Source: Pseudomaricurvus sp050633365 (lineage in GTDB: Bacteria; Pseudomonadota; Gammaproteobacteria; Pseudomonadales; Cellvibrionaceae). Taken from it: a stretch of 64,000 nucleotides of DNA. Each line of letters begins with the position of its first letter. The first letter of the stretch is position 1. Made by a program: the position numbers and the translations under genes. Below, piece after piece: positions 34,888 through 44,186 of the stretch. Location of the stretch: the NCBI GenBank assembly GCA_050633365.1, contig JBOEGJ010000042.1, positions 1-64,000 on the forward strand. The letters run 5' to 3'. Under the pieces are notes generated by a model. That model did not search any database and was not told where the DNA came from. It was given only the letters and a program-made list of their open reading frames with translations.

Positions 34888-36094
34888 GTGCCAACCTCCG
34901 CTTAATGTTCGACTGCACAACCATGTGATCGATCAGTGGCGCAAACAAGTTAGCGAACAAGATCGCCAACATCATGCCTTCAGGGAAAGCAGGGTTTACC
35001 ACACGAATCACAACCACCATGAATCCGATCAAAGCACCAAACCACCACTTACCAGCGTTAGTCATAGATGCAGATACAGGATCAGTCGCCATGAAAATCA
35101 TACCGAACGCAAAACCGCCAATCACCAAGTGCCAAGACCACGGCAGTGCCATCATCGGATTGGTTTCTGGGTTGCCCACAGCATTGAATAGAAGAGACGT
35201 TAAGATCATGCCCGCCATGACGCCTAGAATGATACGCAGTGACGCGATCTTCATAGCAACCAGAGCAACACCACCGATCAAAATCGCTAGGGTTGAAGTC
35301 TCACCGATAGAGCCTTGCATCTTACCGAAGAAAGCATCCATCCAGGTTAAGCCCATGCCGCCAGCTTCTTTCGCTGCGCTTAGAGCATCAACACCCTGAG
35401 AAGCCGCAACCGACAGCGCCGTAGCACCCGTGTAACCATCAACAGAGGTCCAAACCGCATCACCTGACATCTCTGCTGGGTAGGCGAAGAACATAAATGC
35501 ACGGCCAGCCAAGGCAGGGTTCAAGAAGTTCTTTCCGGTTCCACCAAACACTTCTTTTGCAATCACGATGCCAAAGCTAATGCCCAGTGCGACTTGCCAA
35601 AGCGGTACATCAGGAGGACAGATCAGTGCAAACAAGACTGAAGTAACAAAGAAACCTTCGTTAACTTCGTGTCCGCGCTTAGCCGCGAATAGAATTTCCC
35701 AAAAACCACCGACAATGAATGTGGTTGCGTAAATGGGTAAGAAGTACAGCGCACCGTGCCACATGTTATGCAACCAGTTATTGGCGTCAAAGCCAATAAT
35801 GAACATATCGCGCCAGTTGCCGATTTGAGTGACACCCAAATCAGCCATGATGGTATTGGCTTGCCAACCCACGTTGTACATACCTACGAACATCGCCGGG
35901 AAAGTACAAACCCAAACGGTGATCATGATACGTTTAAGATCGATACCATCACGCACATGCGAGGTATTGTTGGTTACGTCGTTAGGACGGAACAAACCCG
36001 TATCAATCGCTTCGTACAACGCGTAGAACTTTTCGTATTTACCGCCTTTGTGAAAATGCGGCTCCATATTGTCGAGTAAAGTGCGTATTCCCAT
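34880..36094 (-). CDS. nqrB: Na+-NQR subunit B (covalent FMN, sodium channel)
   Basis: NqrB is the largest membrane subunit and holds the Na+ path, riboflavin and a covalent FMN. The 404 residues include about ten helices; LNPALAGRAFMFFAYP is strongly conserved. DGYTGATALSVA near residue 220 matches the flavinylation motif, with Thr225 the likely acceptor. The gene lies 3 bases after nqrA. Confidence 0.97.
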   Translation of the reverse strand: MGIRTLLDNMEPHFHKGGKYEKFYALYEAIDTGLFRPNDVTNNTSHVRDGIDLKRIMITVWVCTFPAMFVGMYNVGWQANTIMADLGVTQIGNWRDMFIIGFDANNWLHNMWHGALYFLPIYATTFIVGGFWEILFAAKRGHEVNEGFFVTSVLFALICPPDVPLWQVALGISFGIVIAKEVFGGTGKNFLNPALAGRAFMFFAYPAEMSGDAVWTSVDGYTGATALSVAASQGVDALSAAKEAGGMGLTWMDAFFGKMQGSIGETSTLAILIGGVALVAMKIASLRIILGVMAGMILTSLLFNAVGNPETNPMMALPWSWHLVIGGFAFGMIFMATDPVSASMTNAGKWWFGALIGFMVVVIRVVNPAFPEGMMLAILFANLFAPLIDHMVVQSNIKRRLARG

Positions 36095-36097
36095 GCC

Positions 36098-37441
36098 TTA
36101 ACCCTCCTTCTCAATGCGAGTCAGATTGTTTCGCAAGATCGGCCCGTATTCGTATTTGCCAGGGCAAACAAACGTACACAGCGCCAGATCTTCCTCATCC
36201 AACTCGAGACAACCCAGTTTTTGACCCAAGTCAGTATCGCCAACAATCAACGCGCGCAACAACTGAGTCGGCAAGATATCCAGCGGCATGATGCGCTCAT
36301 AGGCCCCGATGGGAACCATGGCACGCTCAGAACCGTTAGTCGTGGTATCGAAGTCGTACTTCTTACCAGAGAACAAACTGGAGATGTAAATACTCAAGCT
36401 CGAGAAGTTATTAAAACCAGCTCTTAGGTAATGCAAGAATGGACGATCACGCCCTTCCGTCAATACTGAGATTTGCTGATGATAACGCCCCAAGAAAGAT
36501 AGAGGACCCGCAGCCGTACGACCACCGAATACGGAGCCAGAAACGATACGGTTTTCGCCATCTTTTAATTGACCGTTGGTCAACTCTTCAATGCTCGCCC
36601 CGACGCGGGTGCGAACCAAGCGAGGCTGCTCAACCTGTGGCCCCGCCAAGGAAATGACTCGCTCGGTTGGCAATTTACCGGTGGCAAACAATTGGCCGAA
36701 GGCAATGACGTCTTGGTAACCAATGGTCCAAACCGTCTTAGTCGCACTCACAGGATCCAAGTGATGGATGTGTGTGCCGGCATTGCCCGCAGGATGCACA
36801 CCGGAAAACTCTTCCGAGCTTACACGGCTGTTATTACCGGTAAGTATGTCTGCACCTTCAGCTTTACAAACGTAAACCTGACCAGCGGTTAGACGTGACA
36901 AGATGGTCAACCCGTTGACAAACTCATCTCGGCGCTCGCCGATGATTTGCTCAGGGTTCATCGCCAATGGATTGGTATCCATCGCTGTCACGAATATGGA
37001 ATTTGGTGTCGTCGTCGGAGCTGGTACCTTGCTGTATGGACGAGTGCGTAAAGCAGTCCACAAGCCGGAATTCACCAGGTTTTCCTTGACTTGCTCTTCA
37101 GTTAGCGAGGCCAACTGATCAGCGCTGTATTGACTAAAGTTCTCTGCTTCGTCGCCTTCCACATCGATAACCACAGATTGCAGAACACGTTTTGCACCAC
37201 GATTAATCGCGGAAACAGTACCTGCTGCAGGCGCGGTGTAGATAACGCCCTCTGTTTTTTTATCGGAAAACAACAACTGCCCGAGCTTAACCTTGTCGCC
37301 GACCTGAACGGCCATGGTTGGCTTCATACCGTGGTAATCAGCACCAATAATGGCGACAGAGCGGATCTGCGGACCATCAACGATAGCCTGCTCGGGAGCT
37401 CCGGATATGGGTAAATCCAATCCCCGACGGATATTTATCAT
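36098..37441 (-). CDS. nqrA: Na+-NQR subunit A
   Basis: NqrA is the cytoplasmic, quinone-binding subunit. The start is the ATG at 37441 (MINIRRGLDLPISG), which matches the conserved family N-terminus; an in-frame ATG six codons earlier adds only a poor leader. Length is 447 residues. Recognisable segments are DYHGMKPTM, VFVTAMDTNPLA-type (read FVTAMDTNPLAMNP), AGTHIHHLDPV and the C-terminal CTFVCPGKYEYGPILR. First gene of the nine-gene nqrABCDEF-apbE-nqrM-sthA series. Confidence 0.97.
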   Translation of the reverse strand: MINIRRGLDLPISGAPEQAIVDGPQIRSVAIIGADYHGMKPTMAVQVGDKVKLGQLLFSDKKTEGVIYTAPAAGTVSAINRGAKRVLQSVVIDVEGDEAENFSQYSADQLASLTEEQVKENLVNSGLWTALRTRPYSKVPAPTTTPNSIFVTAMDTNPLAMNPEQIIGERRDEFVNGLTILSRLTAGQVYVCKAEGADILTGNNSRVSSEEFSGVHPAGNAGTHIHHLDPVSATKTVWTIGYQDVIAFGQLFATGKLPTERVISLAGPQVEQPRLVRTRVGASIEELTNGQLKDGENRIVSGSVFGGRTAAGPLSFLGRYHQQISVLTEGRDRPFLHYLRAGFNNFSSLSIYISSLFSGKKYDFDTTTNGSERAMVPIGAYERIMPLDILPTQLLRALIVGDTDLGQKLGCLELDEEDLALCTFVCPGKYEYGPILRNNLTRIEKEG

Positions 37442-37579
37442 ACGTCTCTGCCTAATCACTCGTTAAATAAGTGTGGGCTGCGCGGATGCGCGACCTTATT
37501 TTTTTGTTCAGCTTGTGCACATACCGCGTGAAAACCGAAGAAACCGTGGCAATTGTGCTCAGAAAGGGCACAAAAGCGA

Positions 37580-37607
37580 CTGATACGGCCACTTCAAGTG
37601 TAGTCAA
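37580..37607 (-). promoter_or_regulatory. Candidate promoter of the nqr operon
   Basis: On the minus strand TTGACT (37607-37602), a 16-base spacer and TATCAG (37585-37580) resemble a sigma70 promoter. The transcript would start near 37573, giving a leader of about 130 bases before nqrA. Confidence 0.35.
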
Positions 37608-37729
37608 AGACGATTAAAATGCATCAAACTGCGCGGGTGAGACTATAGATAGAAAGTAGCGCCCCAAAAACCGGTCATAAAAGAACTCATTACTGAGCCC
37701 CTAACCCGCTTCCAACGACCAAAACACTG

Positions 37730-37741
37730 CCTATATATAGG
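37730..37741. other. 12-bp perfect palindrome CCTATATATAGG
   Basis: CCTATATATAGG is a perfect palindrome in the nqrA upstream region, about 290 bases from the nqrA start. It could be a regulator site; alternating T/A centres also occur by chance. Confidence 0.3.
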
Positions 37742-37924
37742 ATCCCCAAATTAAACCGGCGCAATTATAAAGACGGGGGCTCACGCTGACCAGTCATTGT
37801 TGGCACTTAAGCACAAATTAGTCAGAAAAAAGTCTGTAATCTCAAGATGTTAGACAAAGGTCTAGCTAGAAAACCACCACCCAGAACATTTTATGACCAA
37901 CCGGTTTTATTCCCTCCAGAACCC

Positions 37925-37951
37925 AAAAAGCCGCTGCATTTCTGCAACGGC
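37925..37951 (-). terminator. Intrinsic terminator of the gap-type gene
   Basis: On the minus strand GCCGTTGCA-GAAA-TGCAGCGGC forms a 9-bp stem (one G-T pair) with a GAAA loop, followed by five T. It begins 24 bases after the stop codon at 37976. Confidence 0.88.
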
Positions 37952-37975
37952 CCTTTGATCACTCCCCTGAAAGAC

Positions 37976-39424
37976 TTATGCCTTTGGGAAAATGTCGAAA
38001 CTTACGCCACACATATCTTCTAAGCAGCGAACAACCTGGCAGCTATAGCCAAATTCGTTGTCGTACCAGCAGTACAGAACAGCGCTCTTACCGTCGACAA
38101 TGGTTGCCTTGGAATCGAACACACAGGCGTAGCGAGATCCAACAAAATCGCTCGACACAACCTCTGGCGAGTTGGTGTAGTCGATTTGTTGCTGCAGTGG
38201 TGAGTGCAATGCGGTTTCGCGCATATAGGCATTCAGCTCTTCAGCAGTGGTCTCTTTATCCAACTGTAAGTTAAGGATTGCCATAGAAACGTTCGGGGTT
38301 GGAACGCGGATAGCATTACCGGTGAGCTTGCCTTTCAATTCTGGCAACGCTTTGGAAACAGCCTTAGCAGCACCAGTTTCGGTGATAACCATGTTCAAAG
38401 CCGCACTGCGACCGCGACGCTCGCCCTTGTGATAGTTATCAATCAAGTTCTGATCGTTGGTGTAAGCGTGAACCGTTTCAACGTGGCCGTGCTTAACGCC
38501 GTACTCATCCATCATTGCCTTAAGCACTGGAGTGATGGCGTTGGTGGTACAAGACGCAGCCGACAAAATAGAGTCTTCAGCCGCGATATCGGAGTTGTTG
38601 ATACCGTAAACAATGTTCTTGATGTCACCTTTACCCGGCGCGGTCAAGATAACTTTCGAAGCGCCCTTGCACTCCAAGTGCTGACCTAGGCCAGCTTCAT
38701 CACGCCACACACCTGTGTTATCAACGATGATGGCATTGTTGATACCGTAATCGGTGTAATCGATTTCAGACGGCGAGTTGGCGTAGATAATTTTAACTTC
38801 GTTGCCGTTAAGTACGAGGGTACTGTTTTCTTCATCGACGCGGATAGTGCCTTTAAAGGTGCCATGAACAGAGTCGCGACGCAGCAAGCTAGCGCGCTTA
38901 ACCAGATCATCAACCGCCTTACCCTTGCGCACAACAATTGCTTTTAAGCGCAATACATCGCCAGAACCGGCCTTTTCGACCAACAAGCGAGCCACCAAGC
39001 GACCGATACGACCAAAACCATACAGCACCACATCTTGCGGCTCTGGCAGCGGCTTGCTGTCACTATCAATGGCATCAGCCATTTCAGCAGCAACAAAGGC
39101 GTTAACATCGCTAGCGCCCTCTTTCATGAACTTAACCGCCAACTTGCCCACATCAACATGAGCAGGGCCAAGATTCAAATTTGACAGAGCTTCTACAATT
39201 GGGAAGGTTTCAAATTCGGACAACTCGTTCTCTTCGACCTGACGTACGCGGCGATGCGCCTTCATCATGTCAATCACTGAACGATTGACCAAGGTACGGC
39301 CATACATGTAGATACCTACATTGCTCTCACGGTTCAGCTTACCAATCAGTGGAATCATCGCCTCTGCGAGGGCTTCACGCTCTTTCCAATCCTTGAAAAA
39401 ATCGTCTGGCTTAGGTCGGTTCAC
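37976..39424 (-). CDS. Glyceraldehyde-3-phosphate dehydrogenase, long form with N-terminal extension
   Basis: The enzyme catalyses NAD(P)-dependent interconversion of glyceraldehyde 3-phosphate and 1,3-bisphosphoglycerate. At 482 residues it is about 150 longer than classical GapA, because of an N-terminal helical extension (about 1-128) before the nucleotide-binding GFGRIGR (136-142). The catalytic Cys292 lies in SAASCTTNAI, and the C-terminal substrate segment WYDNEFGYSCQVVR is normal. A long Gap of this kind lies between nqrA and mfd in P. aeruginosa (PA3001, from memory). It may favour gluconeogenesis or the NADP cofactor, but the sequence alone does not decide. A terminator follows the gene. 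Confidence 0.9.
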   Translation of the reverse strand: MNRPKPDDFFKDWKEREALAEAMIPLIGKLNRESNVGIYMYGRTLVNRSVIDMMKAHRRVRQVEENELSEFETFPIVEALSNLNLGPAHVDVGKLAVKFMKEGASDVNAFVAAEMADAIDSDSKPLPEPQDVVLYGFGRIGRLVARLLVEKAGSGDVLRLKAIVVRKGKAVDDLVKRASLLRRDSVHGTFKGTIRVDEENSTLVLNGNEVKIIYANSPSEIDYTDYGINNAIIVDNTGVWRDEAGLGQHLECKGASKVILTAPGKGDIKNIVYGINNSDIAAEDSILSAASCTTNAITPVLKAMMDEYGVKHGHVETVHAYTNDQNLIDNYHKGERRGRSAALNMVITETGAAKAVSKALPELKGKLTGNAIRVPTPNVSMAILNLQLDKETTAEELNAYMRETALHSPLQQQIDYTNSPEVVSSDFVGSRYACVFDSKATIVDGKSAVLYCWYDNEFGYSCQVVRCLEDMCGVSFDIFPKA

Positions 39425-39638
39425 GAGTAGTCACCTTAAACTTTGTTAGAAAATCCAATGCAGCTGCCGCTTTGTTCGCGCCAGCCACCGATAAAAAGGA
39501 GCGCTATTATCGTGATTCATCCCCCGCCACGCAAGGCTGGGAGTAAAATCTAAGTGAATTACATTGCAGCGGGGCACAACCCAGAGAAGAATTTAATGGA
39601 GTTACAAGAAGTACTCGCGATTTAACGGCTTGGAACCC

Positions 39639-40409
39639 TTAAAGAGGTATGAATGTCATGCTCACCAATCCGTGTGCAACGGTATTGACGGCCCTCTGAG
39701 TTTGGCCCTGCATAATCTTTGACATCATATCTTGATGTGCAATCAACTTACCAAATAGCCGTTCAAAGCTGAGATTTACCACCTCGGCAGACATACTGTC
39801 ACTGAACAACAGTGGTGAACCATCACTAGCGCGCTTACTGCGCAACAACCAAACCATGACCTCGACATTGCGGGCGCTGTTATAAAGCTTTTGCCCTTCA
39901 ACACTGTCGAGCAAGTAAAACTCTCGCTTAAAGCCATAGGCCTCGTCGAACATCCCATAGAGCCCGGCCATCAATGCAAATACTCGATCGCCATGAAAAC
40001 CTTCATCAAACGCCAATCTCATGGATTCAATACTTCTGGTATTAGATAACTCCTCAAACCCATAGAGACCGCCCTGTGAAGCCTCGAGCTGCTGCCATCG
40101 AGCCTCGATCCAGTCTTTTGAGGCTTGAGGTTCAGATAATGGCTTTGACCCTATACGCGCCGCGACGGAATACTCGGCACCTCGTGAGATCTGAACCGGA
40201 TTCAATCGGTATAATTTGGTATTAAGGTCTTTGAGCGCCGAAAAGACGGCCTGACGGTGTAAGTCAGCCACCAAATCCACATCACTTTTCGCCAGATCCT
40301 TGAGCTGAAACCGCCCCGCCTGCTGAGCACAGCCAGCCACCATCACCAGCACACACAAAAACACGCAGCGAAAACAACAGCGCATGAACACAGACAGCCC
40401 CTTCAACAT
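39639..40409 (-). CDS. Uncharacterised lipoprotein
   Basis: I do not recognise this family. The start is taken as the ATG at 40409, with AAGGA 7 bases upstream, giving 256 residues. The N-terminus is a Cys-rich signal peptide (MRCCFRCVFLCVLVMVAGC) whose lipobox VAGC predicts lipidation near residue 26; Gln at +2 and Ala next suggest the outer membrane. The mature part is mostly helical, with LADLHRQAVFSALKDLNTKLYRLNP-type sequence (read as DLHRQAVFSALKDLNTKLYR) and no repeats. It stands alone, divergent from mfd. Confidence 0.75.
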   Translation of the reverse strand: MLKGLSVFMRCCFRCVFLCVLVMVAGCAQQAGRFQLKDLAKSDVDLVADLHRQAVFSALKDLNTKLYRLNPVQISRGAEYSVAARIGSKPLSEPQASKDWIEARWQQLEASQGGLYGFEELSNTRSIESMRLAFDEGFHGDRVFALMAGLYGMFDEAYGFKREFYLLDSVEGQKLYNSARNVEVMVWLLRSKRASDGSPLLFSDSMSAEVVNLSFERLFGKLIAHQDMMSKIMQGQTQRAVNTVAHGLVSMTFIPL

Positions 40410-40597
40410 CAATAATCCTTATCAATACAAACAGATCGCTTAAGCGATTTCGCGGCGCACACTCATAACCTGCAGTCTTGGACAACGGTAAAAGCTGCCA
40501 AAGCTCGCTACAGTCGCTACAATAGCGCCGCGCAAACAAAGTGAACTTATCACTAAAACTGAGCGCCTCGAAGTACTTAACCATAGAGCATGAGAAT

Positions 40598-43500
40598 ATG
40601 AGCGAACAAGCCCCACTGTCACCGGTCATCAACACAAAGCCCGGCAACAAACAAACATGGGGCAATTTGCCAGGAAGCGCCGGTGCGCTCGCACTGGCCA
40701 ACGCCGCTCAGCAACACAACAGCTTAACCCTCGTCGTTACCACCGACACTGAGTCGGCGCGACGACTCGAAAACGAGCTGCAGTTTTACAGCGGTAACAA
40801 CCTCCCCATCCTGCACCTGCCCGATTGGGAAACCCTACCCTACGACAACTTCTCGCCGCATCAAGATATTATTTCGGAAAGGTTACAAACGCTTTACCAA
40901 CTGCCTCAAACCCAGCAAGGTATTTTGGTGGTCCCAGTGAGCACGCTCATGCACCGTTTGCCACCGGCGTCCTTCATTCACGCAAACAGTTTAATGGTTA
41001 AGCCTGGGCAAACCTTCGTCATTGACGACATGCGCCGACAGTTCGAAAACGCCGGCTACCATTGCGTCGATACCGTCTACGAGCACGGCGAGTTTGCCAT
41101 TCGGGGCTCGCTAGTCGATATATTCCCCATGGGCTGCAACACCCCTTTTCGCATTGATCTGTTTGATGATGAAGTCGAAACCTTACGAACTTTTGATCCG
41201 GAAACTCAGAGATCCATCGATCAAGTTGACGCCATTGAACTGCTTCCCGCGAAAGAATACCCGCTGGACAAAAACGGTATCGCCAACTTTCGTCAAAACT
41301 GGCACGAGCGCTTTGAGGTTGACCACAAAGCCTGCTCCATTTATCAAGACATCAGCGCCGGTATTAGCCCGGCCGGTATCGAATACTATTTGCCGCTATT
41401 CTTTGAGATTTGCAGCACGCTATTTGACTACCTGCCGCAAACCAGCCAAGTATTTTTGCAAGACAGCCTCGATCAAGCCACTGAACACTTTTGGCGAGAA
41501 CTCAATACTCGCTTTGAAAGTCGCCAGGGAGATTTGCAGCGCCCGATCTTAAAACCCACCGAGATGTTTTTATCCGCTGGAGAAGTCTACGGTTATCTCA
41601 ACACTTATCCGCGCACAACCCTGTCCACCACCAGCCTCGAACCCGGCGCCGGACGCACCAACTTTGCCTGTCGCGCACAACCGCAAATCACCATAAACTC
41701 CAAAGCCGAGAACCCGCTGGCGCAACTGGAAAACTTTCTACTCGAAACCGATCAACGTATTTTGTTCAGTGCTGAATCTGCCGGTCGCCGCGAGAGTGTG
41801 TTAGAGCTACTTGAGCGCATTGACGTATTACCGACCGCAATGGACAGTTGGCAAGCCTTTGTTGACAGCGCAGAGACTATCGCCATTACCGTGGCGCCGC
41901 TGGATAAAGGTGTGTCGCTGAGTACCGACAACATCATTCTGATCACCGAGTCGGAGCTGTTGGGCGAGCGCATCCAGCAACGTCGCCGCCGCAAGCAACA
42001 GCAAGACCAAGGTGAGATGGTCATTCGCAACCTCACCGAACTGAGAATCAATGCTCCAGTGGTACACATCGATCATGGTGTGGGACGCTATCGCGGCATG
42101 GAAACCATCGACATAGACGGTCAAACCAGCGAATTTCTCACTCTGGAATACGCTGACGACGCCAAGCTCTACGTACCCGTTGCCAGCCTCGACTTGATCA
42201 GCCGATATTCCGGCGCTGACGACGGACTCGCCCCACTGCATAAACTGGGCAGCGAACAATGGCAAAAAGCCAAGCGAAAAGCCGCCGAGCAAGTGCGTGA
42301 CACCGCCGCAGAACTACTCGACATTTACGCCCGTCGTGCCGCGCGCCAAGGCTATTCATTCGAAGATCCGCGGGAAGCCTATCAACGCTTCTCGGCCGGA
42401 TTTCCATTTGAAGAAACTGCCGATCAGCAGACCGCCATCGAAGCCGTTCACTCTGACATGACCTCGAAGCAGCCCATGGATCGGCTAGTCTGTGGTGATG
42501 TGGGCTTTGGTAAAACAGAAGTCGCCATGCGCGCCGCTTTTATTGCTGCTCACAGCGGCAAACAGGTGGCCATGCTAGTACCAACCACACTGCTAGCCCA
42601 ACAACACTATGAGAATTTCCGCGATCGCTTCGCCGACTGGCCCGTGCAAATTGACGTAATATCTCGCTTCCGCTCAGGCAAAGATATTGACGGCGTGCAA
42701 CAGAAACTGGCAGACGGAAAAATCGACATCATTATCGGCACCCACAAGCTGTTGCAATCCGATTTGAACTACAAAAATCTCGGCCTACTTATTATCGATG
42801 AAGAGCATCGCTTTGGCGTAAAACAAAAAGAAAAACTCAAATCTTTGCGCTCCGAAGTAGACATTCTGACCTTAACTGCGACACCTATCCCGCGCACACT
42901 GAACATGGCCATGTCGGGGATTCGAGATCTATCAATCATCGCCACACCGCCAGCAAAGCGCTTATCGGTAAAAACCTTTGTTCGTCAAAACGAAGACAAC
43001 ATGATCAAAGAAGCCGTGCTGCGAGAAATCTTGCGAGGCGGCCAGGTCTATCTACTGCACAACGAAGTGAAAACCATCGAAAAAGCCGCTCGCGACTTGG
43101 AAGCACTTATTCCCGAGGCTCGCGTTGGTATCGGACATGGTCAAATGCGTGAGCGACAACTCGAACAGGTCATGTCCGACTTCTACCACAAACGCTTTAA
43201 TGTCTTGGTGTGCACCACCATCATCGAGACAGGTATCGATATTCCCAACGCAAACACTATCATCATCAACCGAGCCGACAAGTTTGGTTTGGCACAGCTG
43301 CATCAATTGCGGGGGCGGGTCGGCCGTTCACACCACCAGGCCTACGCCTACCTGCTAACGCCGCATAAAAAAGCCATGACCAATGATGCACAAAAGCGGC
43401 TCGATGCCATTGCGCAAACCACCGATCTCGGCGCCGGCTTTACCCTTGCCACCCACGATATGGAAATTCGCGGCGCTGGCGAGCTGCTCGGTGACGAACA

Positions 43501-44050
43501 AAGCGGTCAAATGCAAGCGGTAGGCTTTACGCTTTATATGGAGATGCTCGATCGCGCCGTCAAAGCCATCAAAGAAGGCAAGACCCCGAACATCGAAGAC
43601 GCTCTGGATACCGGCATCGACATCAATTTACGAATTCCAGCACTCATCCCCGATGATTACCTGCCTGACGTGCACACTCGGCTGATGATGTACAAACGAA
43701 TCGCTGGGGCGGAAAGCGACGATGGCCTGAGGGAGCTGCAAGTCGAGATGATTGATCGATTTGGATTGTTACCAGAGGCGACCAAGAGCCTATTCAAAAT
43801 CAGCAGCCTGAAACTCAAAGCACAAACCCTAGGCATAAAGAAACTAGAAGCGGGCAGCGCCAGTGGACGTATCGAATTTGGCTCGGTAACACAGGTTGAT
43901 CCACTGACAATTGTGAAAATGGTGCAAAATCAACCACAAAAATACCGACTCGAAGGCGGCAATCATTTCAAATTCAAACTCGATATGGATAATGGTGAGA
44001 CTCGACTACAAAGAGTCACCGATTTACTGCAACAATTAAGTGCCGCTTAA
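40598..44050 (+). CDS. mfd: Transcription-repair coupling factor Mfd
   Basis: Mfd removes RNA polymerase stalled at DNA damage and recruits UvrA. The start is put at ATG 40598 (MSEQAPLSP, 1150 residues), a normal length; an in-frame ATG 19 codons earlier gives an unusual leader. In order: a UvrB-like N-terminal region (NNLPILHLPDWETLPYD, YEHGEFAIRGSLVDIFP), the RNA-polymerase-interacting module (VHIDHGVGRYRGMETI, near 490), the helicase with Walker A GDVGFGKTEVA and the DEEH box, the TRG motif region, and the C-terminal domain. All motor motifs are intact. Confidence 0.97.
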   Translation: MSEQAPLSPVINTKPGNKQTWGNLPGSAGALALANAAQQHNSLTLVVTTDTESARRLENELQFYSGNNLPILHLPDWETLPYDNFSPHQDIISERLQTLYQLPQTQQGILVVPVSTLMHRLPPASFIHANSLMVKPGQTFVIDDMRRQFENAGYHCVDTVYEHGEFAIRGSLVDIFPMGCNTPFRIDLFDDEVETLRTFDPETQRSIDQVDAIELLPAKEYPLDKNGIANFRQNWHERFEVDHKACSIYQDISAGISPAGIEYYLPLFFEICSTLFDYLPQTSQVFLQDSLDQATEHFWRELNTRFESRQGDLQRPILKPTEMFLSAGEVYGYLNTYPRTTLSTTSLEPGAGRTNFACRAQPQITINSKAENPLAQLENFLLETDQRILFSAESAGRRESVLELLERIDVLPTAMDSWQAFVDSAETIAITVAPLDKGVSLSTDNIILITESELLGERIQQRRRRKQQQDQGEMVIRNLTELRINAPVVHIDHGVGRYRGMETIDIDGQTSEFLTLEYADDAKLYVPVASLDLISRYSGADDGLAPLHKLGSEQWQKAKRKAAEQVRDTAAELLDIYARRAARQGYSFEDPREAYQRFSAGFPFEETADQQTAIEAVHSDMTSKQPMDRLVCGDVGFGKTEVAMRAAFIAAHSGKQVAMLVPTTLLAQQHYENFRDRFADWPVQIDVISRFRSGKDIDGVQQKLADGKIDIIIGTHKLLQSDLNYKNLGLLIIDEEHRFGVKQKEKLKSLRSEVDILTLTATPIPRTLNMAMSGIRDLSIIATPPAKRLSVKTFVRQNEDNMIKEAVLREILRGGQVYLLHNEVKTIEKAARDLEALIPEARVGIGHGQMRERQLEQVMSDFYHKRFNVLVCTTIIETGIDIPNANTIIINRADKFGLAQLHQLRGRVGRSHHQAYAYLLTPHKKAMTNDAQKRLDAIAQTTDLGAGFTLATHDMEIRGAGELLGDEQSGQMQAVGFTLYMEMLDRAVKAIKEGKTPNIEDALDTGIDINLRIPALIPDDYLPDVHTRLMMYKRIAGAESDDGLRELQVEMIDRFGLLPEATKSLFKISSLKLKAQTLGIKKLEAGSASGRIEFGSVTQVDPLTIVKMVQNQPQKYRLEGGNHFKFKLDMDNGETRLQRVTDLLQQLSAA

Positions 44051-44186
44051 GGCGCTAGCGATTTGGCGACAAAGATCTCTGCGAATAACGGCTAGGTAAT
44101 AGTCTCGAGCACTAGCGGGTACAACACTGCGATAGCGACGAGAACAACAAGAGCAACGAGAAAAAACAAAACAAAAGACCCCAATT

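Larger units (their letters stand above)
37442..37975. other. Long intergenic region between nqrA and the gap-type gene
   Basis: These 534 bases should hold the nqr promoter and the end of the gap transcript. I see a candidate promoter, a terminator and a 12-bp palindrome CCTATATATAGG at 37730-37741 (listed separately). The leader region near 37483-37494 has a short GCGC-ATCC-GCGC hairpin on the minus strand. No credible small gene or tRNA was seen. Confidence 0.6.

Noticed and set aside
41828..42407. Minus-strand frames inside mfd
   Set aside because: They are shadows of mfd codons, with no start signal and no domain.
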